From Alphaproteobacteria bacterium (GTDB lineage: Bacteria; Pseudomonadota; Alphaproteobacteria; Kiloniellales; DSM-21159): a stretch of DNA of 64,000 nucleotides. The notes beneath the pieces are model-generated. The model was not told where the DNA came from and ran no database searches. It was given only the letters and a program-made list of their open reading frames with translations. The DNA is taken from the NCBI GenBank assembly GCA_030433005.1, contig JAUILQ010000016.1:1-64000 (forward strand), written 5' to 3'. The translations under genes and the position numbers were made by a program. This document shows positions 27,979 to 35,740 of the stretch, piece by piece (the stretch's first letter is position 1; the number at the start of each line of letters is the position of its first letter).

Positions 27979-28359
27979 TCAGTAGCTCCAGACGTTCGGC
28001 CGGGGCCCGCCGGTCCAGGTGTCCAGGTGGACGAAGCGCCCCTTGCCGCTGCGCTGCGACACCCCGATGCCGGTGAAGCCGAGCTGCGGCGCCAGCGCCA
28101 GGATCTGGAACGCCAGACGCCCGTCGCACTCGATGTCGGCGGCCATCCCGCGACTGTGCGCGCCCGGCTCGGCCTTCGCCGCCTCGACCGGGTGCGAGGC
28201 AGCCCGGTAGCCGGAGGTCACCGCCAGCGGCTTGTCGAGCCGGCTCCGCAGCGCCTGCAGCTTGTCCATGAAGTCGGGGTCCATCTCGCACTGGCCGGTG
28301 TGCTTGCAGCGCATCTCGGCCTCGGAGAAGTTCGGCCAGCGGCCGGCGGTCCAGATCAT
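27979..28359 (-). CDS. Peptidase M15-type endolysin
   Basis: A 126-residue zinc D-Ala-D-Ala carboxypeptidase-like enzyme that cleaves the peptide cross-links of murein. The M15 pattern is visible: the early FSEAEMRC block, VTSGYR, then SRGMAADIE, which supplies the first His/Asp zinc-ligand region in variant form (GAHSRGMAADI), and a late FVHLDTW with the final His ligand. The start at 28359 opens the family sequence (MIWTAGRWPNFSEAEM). It has no signal peptide, so it depends on the holin. The Rz-like gene lies directly upstream. Confidence 0.85.
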   Translation of the reverse strand: MIWTAGRWPNFSEAEMRCKHTGQCEMDPDFMDKLQALRSRLDKPLAVTSGYRAASHPVEAAKAEPGAHSRGMAADIECDGRLAFQILALAPQLGFTGIGVSQRSGKGRFVHLDTWTGGPRPNVWSY

Positions 28360-28363
28360 CGGT

Positions 28364-28615
28364 TCAGTCCCTTTCCGGCTTCGCAAGCTGCCGCTCGATC
28401 CTCTCCAGCAGCACCTCGAGGCGCGCCAGGCGCGACGGCACCTCGCGGATCGCCGCGTCCGTCTCGCGCTGCTGCACCTCCAGAGACACGACCCGCTGCT
28501 CGACTCCCGACGCCCACCACAGGGCCACGCCGCCGTAGGCGAGCAGCGTCAGGATCAGCGCGACCGGCACCCGCTTGTCGAGGTGCCAGGATTCCTTCGG
28601 CCGGCCCTCGCTCAC
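28364..28615 (-). CDS. Small membrane-anchored coiled-coil protein (spanin- or holin-accessory candidate)
   Basis: An 83-residue protein starting at a GTG that overlaps the upstream stop (GTGA). Residues 16-34 form one transmembrane helix (VPVALILTLLAYGGVALWW), followed by a 45-residue charged coiled coil (VSLEVQQRETDAAIREV onward). This topology fits an inner-membrane spanin or a regulatory lysis protein; no lipoprotein Rz1 partner was found nested in it. Its place between an exported protein and the endolysin supports a lysis role. Confidence 0.6.
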   Translation of the reverse strand: MSEGRPKESWHLDKRVPVALILTLLAYGGVALWWASGVEQRVVSLEVQQRETDAAIREVPSRLARLEVLLERIERQLAKPERD

Positions 28616-29028
28616 GACTCGATACCCCCGTGCGGGCCCGCGTCGTCGGGCAGAGCCAGATAGACGGTCTCGCCGCGCGGCATCCGCACCGCCCAGCCGG
28701 TCACGCAGGAAGTCGGCAGCCAGCAGTGCGAGCCGCTGATCTTGTGCATCAGCACGCCCGGCACGCTCACCGCCTTGCCCGTGACCGTCGAGATCGGCGC
28801 AGAACAGCGCATCGTCAGGATCTCGTTCGAGAGCTCGATGTCGCCGTCGCCATAGGCGTCCAGCGCGGCCAGCATCGCCGTCGACGTCGGGCAGGCGAAG
28901 ACCACATCGACCGTATCGTCCGCCCGCCAAGACGTGTCTTCGGCCCGCGCCGGCGCCGTCGCCAGCACCAGCAGACCGACGAAAATCAAGACTCCTCGGA
29001 AAATCAGCGGTAGCGTTCTCATGCTCAT
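28612..29028 (-). CDS. Prophage exported protein of unknown function
   Basis: A 138-residue protein with a signal peptide (MSMRTLPLIFRGVLIFVGLLVLATAPARA). The mature domain has two or three Cys (FACPTSTAML, TMRCSAP, SHCWLPTSC) compatible with disulfides, plus a repeated Thr/Val-rich beta-like sequence. No family is recognised. It overlaps the membrane coiled-coil gene by 4 bp, so it belongs to the lysis or accessory end of the late transcript. Confidence 0.55.
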   Translation of the reverse strand: MSMRTLPLIFRGVLIFVGLLVLATAPARAEDTSWRADDTVDVVFACPTSTAMLAALDAYGDGDIELSNEILTMRCSAPISTVTGKAVSVPGVLMHKISGSHCWLPTSCVTGWAVRMPRGETVYLALPDDAGPHGGIES

Positions 29029-29127
29029 GACCTCCCCAGTAGGTCGTGGGCCAGTCCCCCGGGCCGCGGTCTTTGCCGGATGGCGGCCCGGGGGCAGTGG
29101 TTCGATGCGGTTGTCCGAGACGGGTGC

Positions 29128-29481
29128 TCAGGCATCCGGCTTCGGAATGTCCGCCTTGACCGCGGCGATCGCTGTGATGAAAGCCGACCACTCCTGCGTA
29201 GCGGTCGCGCCGAGCTCGACGCGCATGGCTTCCACCTGGGCCGCCATGGCATCGACGAAGAAGCCGATGACGTCTTCGCGGGTTGCACCGGGGGCGCCCT
29301 TCAGGGACGCGAGGTCCGCCCGGTAGCGAGCGGCGCGCTGGCCGATGTAGGCGAGCGCCGCACGCGCAGCCTCTTCCTCGGCACTCGGCGTCAGGGCGTC
29401 GTGCGCCGCCTCCTCGGCCGGGGTCATGTCGACGAGAGCAACCTCGCCGGTCTTCAGGTCGACGACGCGCTTCTTGGTCAT
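29128..29481 (-). CDS. Tail-fibre-linked small protein (assembly chaperone candidate)
   Basis: A 117-residue soluble helical protein that starts 2 bp after the tail fibre stop. The N-terminus KKRVVDLKTGEVALVDMT followed by PAEEAAHDAL is of the kind found in small tail-fibre assembly or chaperone proteins, where a short beta hairpin precedes helices. No catalytic motif is visible. The call is mainly positional. Confidence 0.5.
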   Translation of the reverse strand: MTKKRVVDLKTGEVALVDMTPAEEAAHDALTPSAEEEAARAALAYIGQRAARYRADLASLKGAPGATREDVIGFFVDAMAAQVEAMRVELGATATQEWSAFITAIAAVKADIPKPDA

Positions 29482-29483
29482 GG

Positions 29484-30905
29484 TCAGGTGCCCACCCGGT
29501 AGAGGATCGCGACGGTGCCGGCGTCATAGGTTCCGCCGGTCGCAACGCGAATGCGGTCCAGTTCGGCGGAGATCTGTTTCACCCCCATGAGGTGGCCCAC
29601 GTCGCTTCCGACCTTCGCGGAGTGCCCCGCCGCGAACCATGTGTTGCCCGTCTCGTGAACGAGATGGATCAGGGCGTGCATCGACGACGCCGCAGTCGTC
29701 GACGAAGAGGCGAAGTCGAAGCCGTTCGAGAAGGCCTGATGACTCCCGCCGGCCGGGTAGAACCCGCCCGAGTACCCGCTCGTCTCGAAGCCACCGCTGT
29801 CGCCGAGCTGCACGGTCATGCCGGCTCCACCGGCGTTGTGCGAGAGGCCGTCGATCAGGATGTAAGCCTCGCGCACGCCGGCAGGCAGGGAAGTGAAGTC
29901 GACGTTGGCGCCGCCGCTCGCTGAGATAGGTGACACGAAGGTCCATGCGCTTGCGGCCCCGCTCGACCGGCACACCTCCTGCCAGGCATCGCCGCGGCGC
30001 TTCAGCAGCAGCCACTTCTCGGCGTCGTCGAGCGAGAAGTCGGAATCGTCCGCGAGGTAGATCTTCTTCTGGTTGCCGGTCGGCGAGCCACTGTCGTGCT
30101 TCACGACGACGGTTCGCGCGCCGTCCTGGGCCGCGAGGAAGAGCAGCGCGCCGTCGCCCAGGTTCGTGGCGTCAATCAGGTCCAGATCGTCGCTGGCGGC
30201 GTCGCTCTCGGTGTCGACGGTGTGGCTTGTAGCGGTCGGGGTGGCGACGCCGCTCGCGATCGTGATCTCGCTCGTCAAGCCGACCACATCGAGCGCGACC
30301 TCCGCCGGCGTGCGGGTCTCCAACGCCGTGCCGCCGGCGTTGACCCGCAGCATGGACAGCCCGTTTCCGGACAGGCTCGCCAGCAGCGCATCGAGCAGCG
30401 CCAGGGCGTCGGAGTCGACGTAGGTGTCAGTGTTCGGCGTGTAGTTGGAGAGACCGTCTCCGGCGGCATTCCAGCCCAGCAGGGTCGACGCGCTCGGCGA
30501 AGGCAGTTCGAGGTCGCCGGAGAAGGTGGTGGCGTCGGGCAGGACCAGGGAGCGCGCGATCAGCGTCTTGAGCTGCTGGATCAGCACCGTGGCCCGGTCC
30601 AGAGCCCGCTCCAGGCCCTCGGCGCTGACAGAGCCGCGATACTCGTAATCCTGCGGCTGGGTTGCTGGCACGTCCCGGACGATGACCACAGAGGCGCCGC
30701 TGGCCGGCGCGCTGCCGAAGGTCACGTTGCCGCCGCTCGTGCCGCCGGCGCCGCTCACCGTGTAGTCGGTCGTCAGCGTCTTGAGGGTGCCGGCGACATA
30801 GACCTTCAAGTCGCTGTCGTCGAAAATCAGGTTGTCGTAGGCGAAGGCGGTGGTGGCACCGTTGCCGGTGTACTCCCAGCGCGAGTTCGTGGAGCTGATC
30901 GTCAA
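29484..30905 (-). CDS. Tail fibre / receptor-binding protein
   Basis: A 473-residue fibre. The N-terminal 150 residues match the virion-attachment domain of T7 gp17-like fibres: WEYTGNGATTAFAYDNLIF, LKTLTTDYTVSG, then VIVRDVPATQPQDY and a helical LERALDRATVLIQQLK segment. The rest is Ser/Gly/Ala-rich and beta-type, expected for the host-specific shaft and tip. The TTG start follows AGGAGGG. A late promoter-like motif sits 51 bp upstream. The C-terminus determines host range and is unlike other proteins I know. Confidence 0.85.
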   Translation of the reverse strand: MTISSTNSRWEYTGNGATTAFAYDNLIFDDSDLKVYVAGTLKTLTTDYTVSGAGGTSGGNVTFGSAPASGASVVIVRDVPATQPQDYEYRGSVSAEGLERALDRATVLIQQLKTLIARSLVLPDATTFSGDLELPSPSASTLLGWNAAGDGLSNYTPNTDTYVDSDALALLDALLASLSGNGLSMLRVNAGGTALETRTPAEVALDVVGLTSEITIASGVATPTATSHTVDTESDAASDDLDLIDATNLGDGALLFLAAQDGARTVVVKHDSGSPTGNQKKIYLADDSDFSLDDAEKWLLLKRRGDAWQEVCRSSGAASAWTFVSPISASGGANVDFTSLPAGVREAYILIDGLSHNAGGAGMTVQLGDSGGFETSGYSGGFYPAGGSHQAFSNGFDFASSSTTAASSMHALIHLVHETGNTWFAAGHSAKVGSDVGHLMGVKQISAELDRIRVATGGTYDAGTVAILYRVGT

Positions 30906-30955
30906 GGCCGGCGCCCTCCTGCTGGCCGCACCATCGGCAGCGGCAGGGGGGCTCG

Positions 30956-30971
30956 CAACGAACGCGGGTTA
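30956..30971 (-). promoter_or_regulatory. Late promoter-like motif, copy 1 (tail fibre unit)
   Basis: On the minus strand TAA-N5-GTTCGTTG (N5 = CCCGC). The TAA doubles as the stop of the upstream virion gene. The motif lies 51 bp before the tail fibre start. Confidence 0.6.
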
Positions 30972-33401
30972 GTTGGGCAGCGCCTCGCCCGGCTCCCAAT
31001 AGAACTCCTGGTCGAACTCCCGTCGGTAACGCTGCTCGAGGCGGCGGAAGCTGGCGCGGTAGTCGGGGTCGAGCTGGGTCTGAAGCTGGTCGAAGAGCAT
31101 GCGGTCGAGCGCCAGGCGCGCGTACCAGATCGAGCTGCCGGGCGTGTTGTAGCGCAGGAAGCGCACGAAATCCCGGCCCCAATCGGCGTCCTCGCCAGTT
31201 GCCTCGGCCATCAGGTTGCCGGCCGACAGACGCCAGGCGTCTTCGAGCACCCCGTAGCTGGGTCCGCCCAGGAAGGTCTCGACCAGCCCGCGGCGCTCGC
31301 GGCTGAGGCCGGCGTACAGGAAGTCGCCGAAGATGCCGGCGCCGCCGCCCTGCACGAAGGCCGCCCCCCAAAAGCGCGAGTCGGCCATGTCGCGCGGTTC
31401 GCGGCCCTTCGCGATCTCCTTCATCTGCAGCGCCCAGGCGCCCATGACCGTCATCGACAGCACGATGCTGGCCAGATACTGCCCGTAGTCGCCGCCCTTC
31501 GCCTGGCGCAGCCCGCGCATGCCGTGCGTCAGCACCATGGCCACGGAGAAGGTCTTGAACTGGCCGAAGGTGCGCAGCATCTCGCCCGAGATCGTTCCGG
31601 GCCTGGAGCTTCCCAGGATCGCGGCACGCTCGACCGCGCCCGGAGTCGGCACCGCGAAGGCGGTCTCTTCCAGCACCATGCTCATCAGCTTGGTCGCCGC
31701 CTCCGCCCGCGCGCCGCCCTGCCGGGCCAGCGCCTCGGGCCAAAGGAAGCGCACCCCGTCCTGCTCCAGCGAGTCGCCCGTGCGGATCAGGTTCCAGTCG
31801 TCGGGCGTGATGCCGTAGCGGCGCATCCGCTGCTGGAAAATCTCGGGCAGCTTGGTGAAGGCGGTGTCGGCCACGTCCGCCAGCTCGCTGTAGAAGGCCA
31901 TGCCGAAGGCCTGCCGGGCGGCGTCGGTGTGGGTCGAGAGGAAAGAGGCGCGCAGCACCGTGTCGGCGATCCGCGAGGGCAGCTCATGGCCCACCACGTC
32001 GAGCGTGTGCCGGCTGGCCGCGTGCATGGTGCGCAGCCCGGTCTCCGCGGTCAGCCCCAGCTTGGTGGCCAGCCTGCGGTCGGCCTCGCTCGCCGGGTTC
32101 AGCGTGCGGGTGTAGAAGCCCAGCGCCTTCACCGTGTCGAGCCCGTTGAACTTCGCGGTCTGCCGCAGGGTCGCGAAGTCGGTGACGCTCGACAGCAGCG
32201 CGGAACCCAGCTTGGTGGCGGTGGCCCAGCCGCGCAGCCCGCGCATGAAGGTGGCCACGTTCTCGCTCACCGGCGTATGCGCCTTGCCCGTGGTCTGGTC
32301 CCAGATCGCTTCAAGCCACTTCGCCGCCGGCCCTGGCCCCAGCCCGCCCAGCCCGCTGCGCCCCTCTCGGCCGGCCCACTGCCGCGCCAGGTCGATCATG
32401 TAGCGGGCCGAGGCCTCGGGGTTCGGGCCAAACGCCTCGAGCAGCGCGATGTCCCGGCCGATCGAGCGCACATGCCCGGTCAGCAGGTCCATGATCCCCT
32501 CGCGCCCGACACCGAAGCGGTCGTTGAAGTCCAGCCAAGCGTCGGCGCTGGTCCACTCGAAGACGCGCGGGTCGCTTCGGCTGTTCGCCAGCTTGGTGGC
32601 GCCGTGCCGGCCGGGCATCAGCTCCGAGAGCCCGTTGGTGCGGATCCGGTCGTAGGCCTCGGAAATGATCTCCACCGCCTTGGCCCGGTCCACCGGATCG
32701 CCGGTCTCGAAGTCGCGGATCGTCACGCGGCCCTGCTCCAGGGCGTCCATCATGTACTCGCGGAACTGCTGCTGTCCGGCGCCGGCGATCTTCTCGCGCT
32801 GCCAGACCTGCGGCAGCCGCCAGGCCTCCTTGCGCCGCAGCGTCCCGCCGGCCGCGTTGAAGCGGCCCACCGCGTAGTCGGTCATCTCCCGCCACTGCGC
32901 CGCGGCAGCCCGGCTCATGTCGTCGCCCACGTTCTCGCCGTAGAGCTCGCGCACCAGCCGCTCCAGGCCCAGCGAGTTGCGGCGCAGGCCGGCCATCTTG
33001 CTTCGGAACTGCTCGACCCCGGAGATCCACATGGCAAACAGCGTCTTCTCGATCGCCACCATTCGGCTCTCGACGGAGCCGTAGCTGGCCGCGTCGTGCA
33101 CGTCCCGGCCCATCAGCGCGGCGACGCCCGCCACCATGCCCTCGGGGTGGCTCTCGGCCTTGGTCTTCAGGTCTTCCAGGCGCAGGATCTGCAACGCGGT
33201 CTGGCGCTTGCGCTCGGCCGCCTCGGCTGCCAACTCCGCGGCCACTTTCGCCGCCGCCTCAGCCTCGGCCTGGGTCTGCCCCATGGTCTTGGCGAACTGC
33301 CGCTCTTCCCGACGGAAGCGGCGCAGCAGATCCTCGGCCTGGTCGCGGGACAGGCGGCCCGCGTCCACGGCATCGCCCAGGCACTTTTCGATCCGGCTCA
33401 C
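30969..33401 (-). CDS. Internal virion / ejection protein, 810 aa
   Basis: Large structural protein in the position of T7 gp16-type core proteins. It opens with a helical, charged region (residues 1-90) and has several amphipathic or hydrophobic stretches later, for example GTISGEMLRTFGQFKTF and IVLSMTVMGAWALQM, compatible with membrane insertion during DNA ejection. No lytic transglycosylase motif was found in this protein. The GTG start overlaps the previous stop (GTGA). It is the last gene of the transcription unit that starts at tail tubular A. Confidence 0.7.
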   Translation of the reverse strand: MSRIEKCLGDAVDAGRLSRDQAEDLLRRFRREERQFAKTMGQTQAEAEAAAKVAAELAAEAAERKRQTALQILRLEDLKTKAESHPEGMVAGVAALMGRDVHDAASYGSVESRMVAIEKTLFAMWISGVEQFRSKMAGLRRNSLGLERLVRELYGENVGDDMSRAAAAQWREMTDYAVGRFNAAGGTLRRKEAWRLPQVWQREKIAGAGQQQFREYMMDALEQGRVTIRDFETGDPVDRAKAVEIISEAYDRIRTNGLSELMPGRHGATKLANSRSDPRVFEWTSADAWLDFNDRFGVGREGIMDLLTGHVRSIGRDIALLEAFGPNPEASARYMIDLARQWAGREGRSGLGGLGPGPAAKWLEAIWDQTTGKAHTPVSENVATFMRGLRGWATATKLGSALLSSVTDFATLRQTAKFNGLDTVKALGFYTRTLNPASEADRRLATKLGLTAETGLRTMHAASRHTLDVVGHELPSRIADTVLRASFLSTHTDAARQAFGMAFYSELADVADTAFTKLPEIFQQRMRRYGITPDDWNLIRTGDSLEQDGVRFLWPEALARQGGARAEAATKLMSMVLEETAFAVPTPGAVERAAILGSSRPGTISGEMLRTFGQFKTFSVAMVLTHGMRGLRQAKGGDYGQYLASIVLSMTVMGAWALQMKEIAKGREPRDMADSRFWGAAFVQGGGAGIFGDFLYAGLSRERRGLVETFLGGPSYGVLEDAWRLSAGNLMAEATGEDADWGRDFVRFLRYNTPGSSIWYARLALDRMLFDQLQTQLDPDYRASFRRLEQRYRREFDQEFYWEPGEALPN

Positions 33402-35737
33402 ACGCTCTCTCCGGTTACCGCGCCGATCAGACAGGAGGCGGCCTCGCGTGCGCTGCGCTCTGCCTCGTCGTCGGCGGCCATCAGATCGCTGCCCTTGCGC
33501 AGCTCGACCGACACCACGTTGCCCTCTTCGTCGGTTACGGGCACCGGCACGTCGGGATCATCGGCGGCGACGATGCGCTGGCTTTCCAGCACTTCTGCAT
33601 CTTCCACCTGCGGGGCCGCCTGCTGCAACCGGGTAGCGTCCGCACGCGCGACGTCGCCCAAGGCCAGCCGCGACTCGCTGCGCAGCAGATCCAGGCCCGC
33701 CAGCTCCGGCGCGCCGAACATGTCCCGGCCCGGGGTCGACTTCATCGCCTCGTCCAGGTACTGCCCGATGCGCTCGGAGACCTTCACCCGGCTCGCGGCG
33801 CGCGAGAGGCTCTTGTCGGCGAAGAAGGTGCCGAGCCAAGCGCGGCCGGTGTCAGTCAGCCCGCCGCCGAACAGCTCCCCGTTGGCCGCTAGGTCTACCA
33901 CCTTCTGGCCCTCCTGCCGGGCGCGATCGAGGATCTTGACCGCCGCGGCCAGGTCGGCGGTGGTGTCCATGCCCGGGGCGATCTCGCCGGCCGCGGCCGC
34001 CGCGCGCATGCGGGCCCAGGCACCGGCGTTGTCGAGCAGCGCGCCGGCCACCGCCTTCACGTCGTTGTCGGTCGCCTCCGCCAGCCGCGCCACCAGCTCG
34101 GGCGCCTGGTCGCCGTAGGCCCGCGCCATCAGCGCCGCCTCGATCCGGCGGCGGCCGGCCTGGCTCAGCTCGCCGTCGGCCGTCAGCATGGCGCCGCGCT
34201 CGCCCTCCGGCAGTCCGCCCAGGAAGGCCCGCACGAACTGCCGGTTACGCGCCAGGGAGACCTCACCCGGCCGCAGCGCTGGCAGGATGCGGTCCAGGCG
34301 CCGGGCGTCGGCCCGCGCGGTCTCGGACGCGCCCATGGTGAGCGTCGCGCTCTGGTTCGCCTCCAGCGTCGAGGCGGCGCGCTCGTCCGGAGTCATCGGG
34401 GTCACGCGGCGCGCCACCATCACCGGCTCGCGGAAGCCGGCGGTGTCGAAGCCCTCGCGTTCGAGGAACTGGCGGTAGCCGCCGGCGCGGCCCTCGCGGT
34501 ACGCTCGGCGCAGCGCCAGGGTCCGCCCGTTGCCGCTCTCGACCACGTTGTCCGGGCCCACGATGGGCGCGCCGCTGCCGGCTTCCGGCGAGCGCCCCAG
34601 CCGCTCCGGCTCCAGCCCGCCGGCGATGCTCGCGATCTGCGCCTCGGACGCCGCCCGGGTGCGGTCGCGCGGCTGCAGCTCGGCGGGATAGGCCGGGTTC
34701 ACGGTCAAGTCGTCGGTCTGGCTCGGCACCAGGTCGGCCAGCTCGACCACCTCGTATCGCACGTCAATTCCGCGCCCGGCCGGGGTGAAGACGCGCGCTA
34801 CCGTCGCGGGCGCCACCTCCACCGGCCGCACAGGCGCCGAACGGCCCTGGCGCACCGCGCGCTCTGCCATGTCCAGGTTGATCTGCTCGGCCTCGCTGCG
34901 CGCCGGCGGCACGGTCATCTCGCGCTCGACCGCGGCCAGCGCGTCACGCTGAGCCCGGGGAATGGTCACGGTAGGGGTTTCGCCCCGCAGCGCCCGGAAG
35001 ACCTCGGCCAGGCCGCGCAGACCGGCGCCGAAGATCGCGCCGCCGGCGCCGGCCGCCGCGATGTTGAACAGCGGGTCCGATTCGATGCCCAGGCGCCGGC
35101 GGTAGGGGTCGACCTCGAGCTCGACCAGCCCCTGGGCACCCGCCGCCACGCCGCCCTCGATCGCCGCCACGCGGAGGATGCGGCCGGCCGCCGTGGTCGC
35201 CGCGGTGCGGCCGGCGCCGATCGGCAGGGTCACCGCCACCAGCGGGTCGGTCACCGCGGCGCCCAGCGCGCCCGCGAAGGCGCCGACCTCGCCGCCGAAG
35301 GTCGGCACCAAGCCCGCTTGATCCGCCCGCCGCCGGGCCTCCAGCGCCCGGCGGTCGGCCTCCTGGCGCACCCGCTGGCTGTCCCACAGGTCCACGGCCG
35401 CGTCCGGGTGCTGCTCCTTCAGCCGCTTGACCGCCTTGTCCCACTCTTCGACCGCGAGCGCCTGCTGGTCGGGCGCCTCCAGGTCGGCGGTCATCTCGCG
35501 CAGCCGTTCCTCGCCGAGCGGGTTCTGCGGGCGCTCGTTGGTGGCCTTGTAGATCGCCTCGGCCGCGCGCTCGTAGGCCAGATACAGGCCCATCTCCTCG
35601 GAGACCGAGCGCTCGGTGGCCCTGAAGGCATCGAACTCCAGGGACAGCCGCTCGACGAAGCCCCTGGGCAGCGCCGGAAGCGCGGGCTCGCTGCCCAGGT
35701 CCGCCGGCCGGCCGAAGTCCAGGTCAAGGACGCTCAT
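33398..35737 (-). CDS. Internal virion protein with DdrB/ParB-like domain, 779 aa
   Basis: Large structural protein, probably ejected with the DNA. Residues 148-205 and 220-250 are Gly/Ala-rich hydrophobic segments able to cross membranes. Residues about 325-420 resemble the DdrB-like ParB domain: YEVVELADLVPSQ, then LQPRDRTR (354-361), GPDNVVESGNGRT (394-406) and LALRRAY. ParB-like domains of this type occur in phage MuF-like and ejected proteins and bind or nick DNA. The last about 40 residues are acidic. It starts 3 bp after the previous gene. Confidence 0.75.
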   Translation of the reverse strand: MSVLDLDFGRPADLGSEPALPALPRGFVERLSLEFDAFRATERSVSEEMGLYLAYERAAEAIYKATNERPQNPLGEERLREMTADLEAPDQQALAVEEWDKAVKRLKEQHPDAAVDLWDSQRVRQEADRRALEARRRADQAGLVPTFGGEVGAFAGALGAAVTDPLVAVTLPIGAGRTAATTAAGRILRVAAIEGGVAAGAQGLVELEVDPYRRRLGIESDPLFNIAAAGAGGAIFGAGLRGLAEVFRALRGETPTVTIPRAQRDALAAVEREMTVPPARSEAEQINLDMAERAVRQGRSAPVRPVEVAPATVARVFTPAGRGIDVRYEVVELADLVPSQTDDLTVNPAYPAELQPRDRTRAASEAQIASIAGGLEPERLGRSPEAGSGAPIVGPDNVVESGNGRTLALRRAYREGRAGGYRQFLEREGFDTAGFREPVMVARRVTPMTPDERAASTLEANQSATLTMGASETARADARRLDRILPALRPGEVSLARNRQFVRAFLGGLPEGERGAMLTADGELSQAGRRRIEAALMARAYGDQAPELVARLAEATDNDVKAVAGALLDNAGAWARMRAAAAAGEIAPGMDTTADLAAAVKILDRARQEGQKVVDLAANGELFGGGLTDTGRAWLGTFFADKSLSRAASRVKVSERIGQYLDEAMKSTPGRDMFGAPELAGLDLLRSESRLALGDVARADATRLQQAAPQVEDAEVLESQRIVAADDPDVPVPVTDEEGNVVSVELRKGSDLMAADDEAERSAREAASCLIGAVTGESV

Positions 35738-35740
35738 CGC

